Shown piece by piece: positions 20,933 through 34,100 of a stretch of DNA of 64,000 bases. How positions within the stretch are numbered: the first letter of the stretch is position 1; each line of letters begins with the position of its first letter. A program made the position numbers and the translations under genes. The DNA comes from Nannochloropsis salina CCMP1776 (taxonomy: Eukaryota; Sar; Eustigmatophyceae; Eustigmatales; Monodopsidaceae): NCBI GenBank assembly GCA_004565275.1, contig SDOX01000095.1:5417-69416 (forward strand), written 5' to 3'. The notes beneath the pieces were generated by a model. That model did no database searches, was not told the DNA's origin, and was given only the letters and a program-made list of their open reading frames with translations.

Positions 20933-22831
20933 CTACGTAAACCTACCTTCCCTCCCGTCCACTCTCAGATCCATGCCCCCTCCTATGCCTTCTCCCTCCT
21001 CCTCCTCCTCCTCCTCCTCCTCCTCCCCTTCGTCCGTTATGCTGAAGCTTCCCATCGAGAACTCAATCCCCCCCTCTTCTCCCCTCCCTCCCCTCCTCCC
21101 TCCTTCCGTGGTCGGCAGTTGCTTCGCTTGCGCCAAAAATTGACTGGTGGGGGTCGGGCGCCAGAGGAAACAGACAGCGGTCAAAACGGCGAAATTCAAC
21201 ACCTCCCACGCAACGGTTTCGATCCAGAGCAATGTCCAGGGCCATGTGAAAACTCCGACGCGGGAGAGGGAGACCACCAGGGTGAGGATCCCAAAGAGGG
21301 AAACGAAGGCCAAGATGGTGTTGGAAAGCCGGGAGTAGAGCTCCAGCTTGTAGGTCTCGTTCTGTTCGCGCAATATTTTCATCATCGTCACCAGGGACAT
21401 GTAGATCCACGAGAGAAAGACGATGTCGCAGAGCAAGGCCGGGAAGGACCAGAGCAGGCGGTTCGTGCTTGCCCCCCCTCCTCCGCCCCCTCCCCCGCTT
21501 CCTCCCAGCTGACGGGCCTCGGCGATCTCGCTCGCTTCGTCCAGCATGGTCGCGCCAAGGTAGAGGAGGGAGAGGGTCAAGAGGGAGAGCCATTCCCCCT
21601 TATGCAAGCTAGGACGGGCGATTCCGTAGCCGAGGCAGATCAACAGGAGCAATGCCCGAGAAACGGTTTTTTGAACCAGTTCAAACACCATTGCCGAGAC
21701 CACCACGGCTGGGAAGGGACAACAATAGGGCGTGCCTCGTGTGTTCATGTGGGAAAAAGCCAAAAACCACGACAAGGACTCTGCAGTGGCGATCACCAAG
21801 ACGCTCAATATCGCGTAGTGCAAGCGCAACAAATGGCCCCGGTGCTTGCACACGAGACCCAAATAGACCAAAAAGAAGACGAGGAAAGCGAAGAATCTCG
21901 CCCCCTCGAAGGGGAGGTAGCCGTAAAACCGGCCAGGGAGGAAGCCGTACGGGTTTCGGAAGCTCAACTCCCCGGCCAAGCCAACCTCGCTCACGGACAC
22001 CAGGGGGGGACAGATCTGAAACAGCACATTCTGCACCCCGCTCTCCACGACCTTGTAATCGGCTTCCACCCGCGCTGCCCACTCCGTGCTGGCCGGCCCC
22101 TCCCCCGGCGCCGCCTCCACCTTGTGGGCCATAACGGTGTGCATCGCACGATCCGAGGCACCTGGCGGAAACTCCAAGGCGCACAAATCGGAATCTGGGA
22201 CGTAATCCACCCCTCCCTCTGTCCCTGCCTCGGCCCCGCCCTCCTTGCCTGTCTCCTTCTGGTGGTAAAATAGCACGGAGACGTTCACGTAGTCCTCCTC
22301 CGTCAGGGTGGAGAGCCTGAGGGAGAGGTTGAGGTGGACGGAGGCATCCTGCGAGAATAAGGCGCGAGGAGAATGCGAGCGAAGCGACGAGGGTGAGGGT
22401 GTCACGTATTTGTTGTTTTTAACGGGGCGAAAGCAGGGGAGGTCGTGGGGCTGCCCTAACCCTAAGAGCTTCAAAGGAGAAGAGCTACTCAAGGAAATTC
22501 GAAAAATTCGACCATTGAGGAGGGAGAGGCACGTGCGTGCGAGAAATGAAGTGGATCACTCGAAGAAAGACTTGACATCTTGCCTCGACAACCTTCTCCC
22601 CGTCCAGACGACTCCCTTTCACTCAAACTACCTCCCTCTGCCTGCCTTTCCTTCCGCACCTACCCCGTTGTTCCATGCCAAGGGGCCTTGTCCTGACCCG
22701 TACATGTAGGTTTCTGTGTACGACCACTTGGCTGTTTCTGCGTAGCGCTCATCGATCTGGTACTTGAAAGAATGGACCACCAGCGGAAAGAGGAGGGCAA
22801 AGAGGAAATGACGGCTGGGAAGGGGGGGCAT
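20933..22831 (-). CDS. TMEM87/GPR107-type (GOST) seven-transmembrane protein
   Basis: Two exons, 22831-22664 and 22348-20933, joined in phase 0, about 527 residues. It begins at an ATG giving a signal peptide (FLFALLFPLVV core); an in-frame TTG upstream is rejected. A lumenal domain of about 170 residues leads into the family hallmark NPYGFLPGRFYGYLPFEGAR, which precedes transmembrane helix 1. Seven hydrophobic helices follow, with HYAILSVLVIATAESLSW and FLSWIYMSLVTMMKILREQN recognisable. The C-terminal tail is cytosolic with a run of about eleven Glu and ends DGREGRFT. GOST proteins act in Golgi and endosome trafficking and may chaperone cargo or serve as channels; the role here is inferred from family. 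A Gly run (about eight Gly) sits in a loop. Confidence 0.85.
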
Positions 22832-25314
22832 GGCGTTATGGGGTGCCGCAGAAGGTAGCAAGGCGGCTGGAGGACGTGGAAGAAGTACGAAGCCTTCCGA
22901 CTTTTGAGGGCCCTGTGATTATTTCGGGTACCTAGTAAATCAATTTTTCGAATATGAATTTATAAGATGGTGCAAAACCTAAGTGATGAGTGAATGGAGG
23001 ATGATGGTGGGCAAATAAATGGACGAAAAAAAGCATTGAACAGAGAAGGGAGGTTGCTCTGGAAGCTCTGAACAGTCATCCAGAGCATCAGAAAGAGATG
23101 AAATGCGTGATTCACAGCATCAGGAGCCGATCTTGAGTACCTGACAATGTTGTTGGATAAATACGATGAAAAATAGAAATACTGAAGAGAGAGAATCATA
23201 ATTTTCAACCAAAGGAACAAGAGGACAGCGACGACAGACCCGCACAGTCCTGTCTTACTGGTAGATCGACGGATGATTCGCAGGACAGGCGATCAACACA
23301 GACAACACCGCCCGCATGCATACCTTCCGCATGGTCGACGCATAGCTGCAGTCGCTTTTACGGGGCGTTGGAGCGACATTACAAGGCATCAGATGCAGAA
23401 AGCAACATGGTCGCGCGAATTTCAAAAATGGGGCGATAACTAACCTCCTCCCCCCCTTGTTGACTATTTCAACTTTACTCTAGCAGATATTTATACTACT
23501 CGACGCCAAATTGCCTCATGACCACTTCTTTGAATAAAATGGTCTAAAATTATTGCTGTATATTTAACAATGGAGGGAGGAACTGCCGGTGCCAAGATTT
23601 GATTTATGATCACAGTACGAGACGGGTAGAAACTGGGGCAAAAAAGAATCCTACTATAAGCACTATTCCACTATCTAAAATCATCTGTCACGCTGCATTC
23701 CGTGGCTCATTTTTCTCATGTGTTGCATTGTTAGTTACTCTCCTCTACGCGTAGTGTATGCTGAATTCATCTGACCAACATTTGTATGCACAATATAAAT
23801 GGCGAGGCTGACAACGATTATCACGCTAGATGAAATAATCTAGACGATTGTGAAGAACGTTTTGGGGTTTCCCGTATTTTCCATATCCTTAATTTCTTAA
23901 CAAGTATTTTATAGCAATAGCCGACGAATCCTATCAAGCATCTTTTACCAATCGCCATGGCGTGGATTCCGGCAGAGCTCCATGCACAAGGTGATTCTTA
24001 AAATCTTCTTTATGTTGAGAGCCGACCTATAAACTAGCATAAAAACATGCCTGCATGCCTGTGGTAGGCATCAGATGTATAGAAAAGTGAATGTTACGTT
24101 CCAACAAAACATGGTTGAGAGAGGTTTGAAATTTTTGGCGTCATGCCCGAGCAAGCTGCCTCCAAGCCTCCTAGGCGATTCCCTTCCCATTGTCACAGTC
24201 GGCTGCTTTGCTATTTACGTCACTCCATGCCTTCAAAAGCATACACACGGCTACATAATTCGTGCACTAGGATTTCCGTGGGCTGGGCGCATCATAGTTT
24301 AATTAAAAAGAGTCCCCACAGAGTAGGCTACTCAGATGGTTGATTCAAAAGTGTCTAATCCCTTGCGCTAAGCATGAAGGTCCAAGCTTTAAATCGATGC
24401 CCACGTCTTTCTTCATGATTTCATGGCAATGATTGCAGTGGTAAGAACCAAATGATCTTCCGCGGCATCAAAAACCAAATGGCCCCCTCCCTCGACAACT
24501 TCTGTCCCACTTCTTTCCTTCCACTTCTGAATCTACCTTCCACCTATTTAAGTGTACTCAACCATACATTGAGGAGAAGCTTTGATACTTAATGTTCAGC
24601 TTACCTGTTTCTCCCACGATTTTACCATCATGCGGAGGTGTGGATGTCCCAATGGCTGCAAGCGCTGCGTTTCCATCCTGCTCCCCTCGTCCTTTGTTAT
24701 GATGGTTACTACCCATATATACACGTCTACTGTCTAAAACTCAAAATGTGAAAAGTCTGGTGCAATCCAGAGCCAAAACATCTTGCGTCATCCGTTCCTG
24801 ACACCCTTACAGCGTTTGTCTCTGCCCCCATATCAAGGTATATCTCATTTATCATCCTGCACGCACTCCGTAGCCAAGGAACACACAGCACACGCATTGT
24901 AACACGCCGAAAAAAACAAGCCTTACACCTTGTTTGTCCGTGCATTGACCCCAAGCGGCGCAAGGTTCAATGCTGTGCTGCATCGACTGTAGCCATTAAG
25001 GGGGGGGGGGAGGTTATTGTCGAGGCGTTCGCCGGAGTCGTATCTTGCCTGCTTGCCATTTGAACAAAGTGGAAAGATGGCTGCCTGGACCTACCTGCGG
25101 TCTCACCATGGGGTTTAGGTGACAAGTTACATGTATTCCGAGCATTAGGACGATTCACTAGTTTCAGGTTGGCCGCGGAGGGGACTTGAAGGCGTAGTCG
25201 CTCGCGTTGCTCTGCAACAACCTTCGCCTCGTGCGTCTCCGTCCCCTCCAGTTTCTCCTCTCCATAACGTGAACTCTCAAATGCTCCTTCCTGTCTTTCG
25301 CATTAGATCAGCAG
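22832..25314. other. Intergenic, about 2.5 kb
   Basis: Moderately AT-rich. It contains only short open frames without domains on either strand. It holds the upstream region of the TMEM87-like gene and of the Tat-like gene. The 5' end of the Tat-like gene is uncertain, so part of 25200-25314 may be exon or UTR. Confidence 0.45.
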
Positions 25315-27763
25315 ATGTTTTCTTCAGCCCCGCCCGGCCCCACTTCCCTTGTTTCATCGCCCTTGTCCTTGTCATTCACTCCCGCGGGAGAAAGAAGCAG
25401 ACGAAGCTGTGGACGGCGGTCCTTTTCCATCTGCTCGTCATCCCTCTCGAGAGCCACAGCACCCGGGTTTGGAATATCACAAAGAAGAACGAGACGAGCC
25501 TGGTCCTCCATCTCTCTCAGATTGCTTCCCAGGCACGCCCAAGACGGGCATCACCCTCTTCCTAGGCGCTTCTGTCCCTGCTTCCCTCATCTGGCCTTTC
25601 CACTTCTCCTCCTCCTTTGCCTCCTGTGTACACATCTTTCCACTTCCAAGCCCCACCAATATGCCTCCGCTTTCGTAAATGCCCCTCTCCACAGCCAACA
25701 CGTGACACGGTGCGTGACCTGGTATTGACCCCCCCCCTTCTTCCATCCTCCTCTCCACTTCAATCTCCTCCCTCCATATCCCTCCCCCACCTCGCGCCCT
25801 CTAGGCTCTCCACCCCAGCCCGCCACGGCCCCATCATCTCTCCTCTCTCGGCGCCTGCCCCGCGTCATGCCCCTCTCCGTCGATCCCGCCCCCTGCCTCC
25901 CCTTTCCTTCTCCCCCGCCCTCCTCAACGTGGGGACTCCCGAGGCTGCCCTCATCCTCCTGGTGGGCTATTTCGTGCTCGGTCCACAAGACCTGTACCGC
26001 GTGGCCAAAGAGGTCGGCCAGCTTCTTTCGAACCTGCAGACGGCGGGCTCGGATGCCTGGAAGGTAGGGACCCGGGGCAAAGGTTTTTCAAACGTTTAAA
26101 GTGCCGGGGGAGGGGGGGGGGGCGGTTCGGGAAGAGAGAAGGTGGTGGTGACGCCTGAGTCACTTTAAAATGGACTTTGCGTTTGTATGGAAGGCACCTC
26201 CTCCCCTTCTCTCTCGTCTTCTTGTCTCTGACCCGTGCGATGTCCCTGCACCTCCCCCAGGTGTTCCAGGAGGCGATGGAAGCGGAAGGAACCATGGCGG
26301 CCATGGGCGCGAGTGTGAACGAGATCAACAATGTGAGTCCATCGCTGGGATTCATCCTTGGCCCTGGATGTTGTTCAAGTCTTCTTGCCTCCTCAGACGT
26401 CAGCTTCCTCCCGTCGCGCCCGCCTTTGCCCAGTCCCTCCTCCCTCCCTCTTCCCCTTCCTCCCCCCCTTTTCCTTCCTCCCCTTCCCGCTTTTATCCAG
26501 GTTCGGCAGAATTTCTTCCAGAAATTTCTGGACGTGCGGGCGGAACGGACGCTGGACCAACTCGAGGAGAAGGGGGTGGACGTTGAGGCCTTGACGGGGG
26601 GGATGGGGGAGGAAGACGAATGGGGCAACCGTCTTAAGGAGGTGCAGCGCCGGAAGGAGGAGGAGTCAGCGGCGAAGGTCTTGATGGAGGCGGAGGAGGA
26701 AGGAAGGAAGAGGAAGAGGAGGAGGAGGAAGGGGCGGAGGGAGGGAAGGAGGGTGGGGGAAGGGGCCGTGGCAGCCGGGGGGCAGCCAACGGCCTCGCCC
26801 TCTCCTCGCTACCGCCCTGGGCCTCATCCACCCTACCCTCCTTTCTTCCCCTTCCCCCCCCCACCTTCCTTCCGCGGCCAATATCCTTTCACACCTCCCG
26901 CCCCGGCGGCGTCCCAAGCCGTTGCTTCCTCCTTCCCCCCCTCCTTCCCTCCCTTCCCTCCCTCGGCCCCTCCCTCGGCCCCTCCCTCTTTCCAGGGACA
27001 GAACGCCACCTCTCCCTTCGCCCCCCCTCCCTTCTTTCCCCTCCTGCCTCCTCCTTACATGCCTCGCCCCCCCTTCTACCCTCCTCCTCCCTTCGCTACC
27101 TCCACCTCTCCTTCCCCCTCCTCGTCGGGGTTTGGTTCCCCGCAGCCCTTCGCCGCCCATGGCCCAGGGACAGGCGGAGGCGGGGAAGGAGGGAGGGAAA
27201 CAGGGACTTCTCCCACGCAGACGCTGGGGGAGGGAGCGGGGGTGGACAGTCGGACGGAGGGGAGGGTATTCTCCTCCACGGGCCCCTCACCACCGCCCGG
27301 TCTCTTCTCTCCCTCCCTCCCTCCCTACCCCGTCGTGCCCCCTCCTTACGCGCCGTACCCGTCCTACCCCCCGCCGGCGTCCTTCCCCTTCCACCCTCCC
27401 TCCTCACCCTCTTCCCCTTCGCCCCGGCCGTCGAGCCGGAGCAGCCGAGGGAAGAGGGAGGGGAGGAGGAAGGAAAGCCGTCGGTCGCACGCAACACACG
27501 CCCGCCCCGGCCCCGCTCCCTCTTCCGTCCCCACCCCCCTCGACACGCAGGAGGAAGCGGCGGCAAAGGAGAGGTTCACAGCCCAGTTGGACGCGGAGGC
27601 TTGGAACCAGAAAATCATGGCCGGCACTGCCAATGGAGGAAACCTCCCATTGGGGCCCGTGGTGATGAAAAGGGAAGAGGAAGGAGGAGGCAGGGAAGGC
27701 GGAAGGGACAGAGAAGAGAAGAAGAGTCGATGGAGGGACGATGGTCGAAGCAGGCGGAAATAG
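25315..27763 (+). CDS. Plastid Tat translocase component (TatB/Hcf106-like) with a long proline-rich C-terminal extension
   Basis: Exons 25315-25709, 25805-26063, 26261-26332 and 26501-27763, all in consistent phase. The Tat core is NVGTPEAALILLVGYFVLGP, then QDLYRVAKEVGQLLSNLQ: a membrane helix, the FGP-type hinge and an amphipathic helix, as in TatB/Hcf106 of the thylakoid twin-arginine pathway. Ahead of it are a Leu-rich signal peptide (LAFPLLLLLCLLC), then YASAFVNAP. The Phe in an ASAF context is the known import signal for complex red-lineage plastids, followed by a Ser/Arg/Pro-rich transit region. Exon 4 gives a charged helix (FFQKFLDVRAERTLDQLEEK), a Lys/Arg run, about 300 residues of Pro/Ser/Phe/Tyr-rich low complexity, and a compact end block (EEAAAKERFTAQLDAEAWNQ). 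Usual TatB is far shorter. The start is uncertain: ATG 25315 is the only in-frame ATG but sits about 85 codons before the signal peptide, so a further 5' exon is possible. Confidence 0.75.
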
Positions 27764-28648
27764 AGGGCCAGAGCGTGGGGCAAAGATAGTTTGTGCTGAT
27801 AGCCTTGGATGCGTCGCAAGCTTGTCGAAGGGGTGAGTATCCAGATTGACAAAGCGGCGAAAAAAGAAAAGAAGAACCTTGGTTACCATCAAGAGGTAAA
27901 ACATTCGTCCACACTGCACCTTAAAATTTATTTTATAAGAAGCATAGAGGGAATGATATCGAAGTCTCAGGAGGACATGGGATCGGTCGGGGGCTACACT
28001 GCCTAATGACCTGGGAGGGCTCCTCAAGCCGATTGTTACAAGCACCCAGTCACATGAAATCCTGCAATAGCTTTTGGGTGGCGCGTATTGTATGATCTCA
28101 CAACTTACTCGCGTGCCCAGGGAGTGGAGGAAATGTGATAAATTTGCGTCCTGTCACACTTTTCTATACACCCGTTCCTCCAGCATGATGTATTTAGTAG
28201 GTCCCGCTTACCAACAGGGTGTGCGGCCATCTGTGAAAGGGAATGCGTAAATTGCACTGCTGTATCGCCTTCAACGCTTCGTGAGCGTGGAAAATCGACG
28301 TTTTACTGTTTTTGGGGCGTCCAGGCGGCTATCATTTCTTTTAACACCCCCTGACCGCCTGTCATCGAGAACTTCTTCGTGGCGGCAGCATGGGCCAAGC
28401 TCTCGTTTCTCGTCCGTCCTAAAAGCCACATGTACACGCCTCCACTCATCTTTCTTCCCACTATTCAGAAAATCAAATCCAAGCACGTCCCCGGCAACAG
28501 GTACTCGTGATTGCCGGTGTCGAGCCTTCCCTGGTACTCCGAAACGAATTTCTGCCTAAAAGGAGAAAAGCTGACTTTCAGTCGGTAGCCCTCCTTCCTC
28601 CCTCAGCCTTGGTCACATCTGTCAAGCCTCAGGGTCTACTCATAAGCC
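27764..28648. other. Intergenic, about 0.9 kb
   Basis: No gene recognised. The plus-strand open frames at 28281-28559 and 28507-28815 overlap the next gene's 5' region and have no domain. The region should hold the promoter of the barrel protein gene. Confidence 0.45.
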
Positions 28649-29961
28649 ATGGACGCAATTGCTCCCATTGCGCTTCTTTTGAGTCACCAGTCGGGGTACC
28701 TGAACCACGCCGTCGACACCATTCTGCCGGTATACCCCTTGCCTCTCCGTCCCCACTCCTTCCCTCCCTGCTTCCTTCCCTCTTCCTTTTAATCTGTCTT
28801 CTTGCTCGCTCTTGACGTGCGCCTCTCACCCCATCCTCACCCAGATCTACACCATGGGCGTTATTTGTCTCGTGCTGACCTTGCACCGGCAATACCAGCC
28901 GGAAACGTCGTCGGCCATCGCTGTTGCCGAGGACGCCTACTTGGTGGTGTTCGAGCGCGAGCAATTGCAAGCAGCCCGGGTTAAAGAAGCACAGCATCGA
29001 CAGGAGCAGCAAAAGGCCAAGGAGAAAGAGGGAGGGAATGGAAGGGGGCAGGAGGGAAGGAATGGGGCGGTTCTCCCTCAAGGTAGCCAATCGCTTGATT
29101 ACAGCGGGGTGTGGAAATCGGTCCCGAGCAAAAACGTGAATTACGAAGAGTTTTTGAGCGTGCAAGGCGTATCGTACCTGAAACGGAAGATTGCAACGTC
29201 CACGGTGGTTACGCACATCATAAAGCAGGAGGGAGACACTCTTCATTTGGAGGTGAGGCACCCAGGCACCTGTCCCCTTCTCTCTCCTTGATTCCCCTCT
29301 CTATTCTGGCTTAACCCACCTCCCTCCCTCCCTCCCTCCCTCCCTCCCTCCCTTCCTTCGCTCCTTTCCGTCTTGCGTTCCCTTCTTTTCTTTTAGGTCC
29401 AGCCACTCGACATGAAGACCACTTTTGACATAGGAGGCCCACCTAGGTATGTCGCTGTTTCCTCCCTCCTTGCCTTCTTCCCTTTCCTTCCTACATCCCT
29501 CCTTCTCTTAATCCCTTTCTTTCACCTACTCATTCGCATGGCTTGCCTCTCCCCCTTCTCTCCCTATTGACTTTTCCCCACCCTTTATGTACCGTTTCCA
29601 GTACCTCGTACATTGGAAAGAAGGCGTTTGCAGATCGGATGACGCGGGACGAGGAAGGCTCCTTGGTCTTGGTGAAGACGAACGAGGAGGACGGCATGGA
29701 AATCACTGCAGTGCGCTCCCTGAAGGAAGGGGGAAAAGTGCTGGTCATGGTAAGGAAGATACTTTCTGGAGGGACTCGATAGAATAGAGGGCATGCGGAT
29801 TGACCCCTTCACTTTCGTTTCTTATGACGGTGTTTTTCCTCCTCCGTATTTCCCTCCTCGCCGTGGCGCGTGTCGATGTGCACTTGCAGGAGCAAACCGT
29901 CAGGAGCCTGAAGGACGGAAAGGAGACTCATGCGGAGCAGACATTTGAAAAGGCTGATTAA
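28649..29961 (+). CDS. Membrane-anchored calycin/FABP-like beta-barrel protein
   Basis: Five exons, 28649-28729, 28845-29252, 29397-29446, 29602-29749 and 29890-29961, in consistent phase, 252 residues. The N-terminus has a hydrophobic stretch (IYTMGVICLVLTL, about residues 28-40) that may anchor it to a membrane. An Ala/Gln/Glu/Lys-rich charged linker, probably helical, runs to about residue 90. The C-terminal about 150 residues resemble intracellular lipid-binding proteins: YSGVWKSVPSKNVNYEEFL (opening strand and helix), GVSYLKRKIA, THIIKQEGDTLHLEV, TTFDIGG, then alternating polar strands ending in EQTVRSLKDG. Such barrels bind fatty acids or similar ligands. Ligand and location are unknown; the fold call is from sequence pattern only. 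Confidence 0.65.
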
Positions 29962-31160
29962 GGAGAGTTTCCGTCGAGAGAGGGGAAGGAAATTAAGGTG
30001 TGTTCATATGGGGAAAGCGACGGGCTCGCGGGACGTAGGAATGCATTATGTATACTTGATTTTGAAAGATATATATCTCCCAAAGCTGTGCACGCTAGTA
30101 TTGCGATAACAAACTGAAGATACGAGTGGTGATTTTGTAGTGGTGATTTTGCATGTTTTTCGTCTGTCTTTTTCTGTTGCTTCAAGTCGCTGAAGCCAAG
30201 CTCTTAGCATCGCTTCCAAGAGTCTCCCACCATGTCAAGTACCGTGTAATGTCATCGGCGCCCGAGATATTCTACTCTAATTTTAAAATTTTGAGAACCA
30301 ATAAATCCGGAAAACTGAAAGAAGAAAAGGAAAGCGGGCCCGGCAATAAAGGGAACACTTTTGTGCGCCGGTCATTTTTTCAAAATTTTGAATTGTGGAT
30401 CAACGACTTACACTCGAGCCGTTAGCAGGCCTCGCATTCCAGCCTGGAGTTTATCTTTTCAGTCGATAAATCGACATTCGGCAATTTCTATGAAAAAAGA
30501 TGCATATTCTTGTGATAGCAGGTTCTACCTAAATAACTCCAAGTCAGTCAAATTCGGTAGTGATTCTGCGAAGAGTAGCATTCTTTTAAAGAGCTTTCGA
30601 GCTGCTCCGTTCCAGGGCGTGTGTTCTCAAGATCTCAGGATGCACCAGGACATCTATGGATGACCTCTGCGAAGATGTTTGTCCTATTAAATATGATTAA
30701 ATCCTTTATGAAGTGCATCTCGCAGCCTCTCGTGCATACGTGTGTCGGCATGTTTGTGGTCCATTCGGACGTGTCACGCGTCCTGCGGAAATTCTCCCCC
30801 TTGAGAGTTCCCCTATCTCAAGCAGTTAAACAATGTCCTAAATTCTATTCACACATGCATACAGACAAGCATAAGGTTTATCAATATTTTGGGCTGCTGA
30901 GATGCGTATGCGTCCTACTGAAGCTGACAGATACGGCCCGTAGAAGGTGTAGTCAAGTAATTGACACCTGGTAAGAGGCAAGAAGCACATAATTTGGCCA
31001 TGTTCAGGTATTTGAAATTAGCGTCCTAGCTCAAACATACATCTTGATAGTAGTCGATCATTTTGTCACCCAGTATTCACGTGACTTGGCTTTGGAATGT
31101 GTTGACACCCGGTCGTGACGCCTACATATACTTCTGCAATATGTTCTTTTAAAGACATGG
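29962..31160. other. Intergenic, about 1.2 kb
   Basis: AT-richer than the neighbours. Three overlapping short plus-strand open frames (30153-30425, 30361-30663, 30621-30974) have no recognisable family. It contains the perfect palindrome TTCAAAATTTTGAA at 30379-30392. Confidence 0.45.
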
Positions 31161-34100
31161 ATGGAGGCCACATGGGCCTACCCTGTTCAGATGACGCATC
31201 GTCTGATACTAAGACCACTCACATCTCGACTGCATTCTCCTTACGTCCCCAGCATGATAAACAGCACCCCGGCGAGTGCCCGCTCTACTGTCCCGGCCTT
31301 GGAAAGTCGTACAGAACAAGCATCAAGCACCACCGACGGGAGCGCAGATGCCCATTTCTCCACTCTTTCCCCCACTTCCCACAACTCTCAAGCGAAAGGA
31401 AACTTTTTTTCGCGGGTGGAAAATCGGAGGAAGGGTGGGGAGCTTGTCCCTGGAGGCAAAGCAGTCGCCATGACCTGCCTGACCAGCATACCAGAAAGAC
31501 ATGGACCACACAGCGACAACGCCGCCGGCCTTCGCCATGTTCTCACAAAGCTAGGTAACAACAACAACAGTAGTAACGAGACGGGCGATCGGTGGACGGG
31601 TACGGACTCACACTCCGGCATCAATCAGTCCCACGTCCACGCCCATGTCGCCCCACCCTCTGCGGCTCCCGCATCGAAGACATCGGCCTCCTCTTCCCCT
31701 CCTTCCGCCCCTTCCTCCCCCCCTTCTTCTTCTGCGGCTCTCTTGGCCATGCGGTTGCTTCCTTCCCACCTGCATCGCCGCCGAGACTCTCCTGATGGTG
31801 CCAACGCGGCCTTCCCCCTCTCCGATCAACACATGCACGAGAAAGTCCGCGCAGGAACCGCGCTTCTACATGCATCTTCCCCAACCCCAGAGCACTCTTT
31901 GGGAAAATCGACTCGGACAAGGCCTGTGAGAGCAATTTTGCCTGAGTCGGGGGAATGGATGGCATCCCCGCTCCCTCCCTTGGGAACCGAGCCACCTCCG
32001 GCTTCCTCGCCACCTTTTCTATTGCCCTGCCTTCCGCCCGCCCGCCCGCCCTCCATCCATCCTCCCCTCTCTTCGCTTTATATCGTCTCTATCCGCATCA
32101 TCGGCCATAGGATCAGCCACTCGACGCAAGAGGAGGTCCTCTTCGAGTCCTTCCCACCCACCCTCCCTAGCCGCTCTGGGCGCAAGCACGTGGTGTATGT
32201 CATCAAGGTCCTGACCGTTGAGGGCCGTTACTGGCTCTTGGAGCGCCGATTCGCCGATTTTTTTCTCCTCCATTCCCTTCTCGAGTCTCAGGGACGAATC
32301 CAGGCAGCTGAGGCGGAGGGACGGCCACGCAAATTGAGACCGGTAGCTCAAGCGCAGGAAGGGGAGGAAGGTAAAGACGACGACGAATCCGAAAGGCTCA
32401 TGCAGCGACATGCACAACGACAGCCGTCCGTGGAGGAGCAGGACGTGCCCAAAGGGAAGGGAGGGGGGCGGGCGCGTGTCTTCCCCCGGAGGCGTCTCCT
32501 CGGGCATTTTCTGCCCTGGGTCATCGAGGAACGGAGGCGGGCCCTGGAAGGCTGCCTGCAGACATGGGTGGGGGGGAGGACGGGGGGGAGTGGGAGGGAG
32601 GGCCAGCGGGAAGGAGGGCCCTTCGGCTGTTTTTGGAGGTGGATCGCTACTGTCAGAAGCCGAGAAAGGGGGCCGGGGGTGGGGGGGGAGGAGGAGGGGG
32701 AGGGGGGAGGGGCCCAGCCAGGGAAACACCCTTGGCGTTTCCTCCGTCGATGGAAAGGCTTCCTTCCACCTTCCTTCGCCCCTTTCTTTCGATTTTGGGG
32801 TCTATCGCCTGCCCGTCCACCTGCCTGGCTGGATCCCCTCGAGCCCTTGGCCCGTAACGGCCGGGCCGTTCCTGGAGACTTTGAATTTTTGAAAGTGATC
32901 GGCCAGGGTTCCTTCGGGCGTGTCTTTCTCGTGCGGCACAGACAGGGAGGAGTGTTGAGGCGGCTTAGGGAGGAAGGACAGGAAGGAGGGAGCGGTAGCA
33001 AGGGGGAAGGTGGAGGAAGGAAAGAGGGAGCCGTGTACGCCTTGAAAGTCGTTTGGAAAACTTCAGGTGCCCTCCCTCCCTCCTCCTCTCCTTCCCTCCT
33101 TCCATCCCTCCCCGCTACCCTCAAACATGCCCTCACGGAGCGATACCTTCTAGCCTCTTTGCAGCATCCTTTTATCATTTCCCTCCACTGCGCCTTTCAA
33201 TCTCCCTCCAAGCTCTATCTCCTTACCGAATATTGCCGAGGGGGAGATCTCTTTTTCCACCTCCGGAGGCACCGACGCTTTAGCCTGGCTTTGACCCGAT
33301 TTTACGCGGGAGAGCTGGTAGTGGTCTTAAGGTATCTACACCTGGAGAAGGGCATTTTGTATCGGGACTTGAAACCTGAGAATATCCTGCTGGATGGCGA
33401 CGGCCATGTGAAACTGGCAGACTTCGGGCTGGCCAAGGGAGGGATGGGGGGAAGGAGGGAGGGAGGGAGGGAGGGAGGGGGAGTGACAAGGACTTTTTGC
33501 GGGACGCCCGAGTACCTGGCGCCGGAAATACTTATCAATCGACGGTGAGGATGGAGGGAAGGGGGGAAGGAGTGAGGGAGGAAAAGAAGGAGGGGAGGAG
33601 GGAAGCGGACGAGGACCAGGGACAGGGGAACGCACACTTCTTTCTTTCCCGTTACTTCTCAAGCTCGCTCTTCCCTTTGGACATGCCCTCTTTGTCCGTG
33701 CACCATGATCATATTCATAAATTTACCGACCTAGTCAAGCATTCTCACCTTCCTCCACTCGTCCCTCCCTCCCTCCCTCCCTCCCTCCCTCCCTCCAGCA
33801 CCCATGCTGGCTACACCCAGGCAGTGGACTGGTGGAGTCTGGGCACCGTCTGCTTCGAAATGCTCTACGGCTCCCCGCCATTCTACGACCCAAACTTCTC
33901 GAAGATGTGCAATAAAATCTTGCGGCAGCCGTTGCGGTTTCCTCGATTCGCCCCCCCCCCCGCCTGGACAAGGAGGGAGGGCGGGGGAAGGGATAGGAGC
34001 GCGAGCGGAAGAGGGAGAGGGGAAGGGCCGGAGCCAGGGAGGGGAGACAGGAACGCCATGCCCTCACCGCGGGAGCTTAAGGAGGCGCAGGCCTTCTTAC

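Noticed and set aside
21119-22273. A 384-codon plus-strand open frame opposite the TMEM87-like gene
   Set aside because: The opposite strand encodes a clear seven-helix protein with the family motif; the plus-strand translation is polar and domain-less.
25269-25565. A separate small membrane protein upstream of the Tat-like gene
   Set aside because: The frame overlaps the Tat gene's proposed first exon and has no conserved feature; the signal peptide and ASAF motif in the other frame are better supported.
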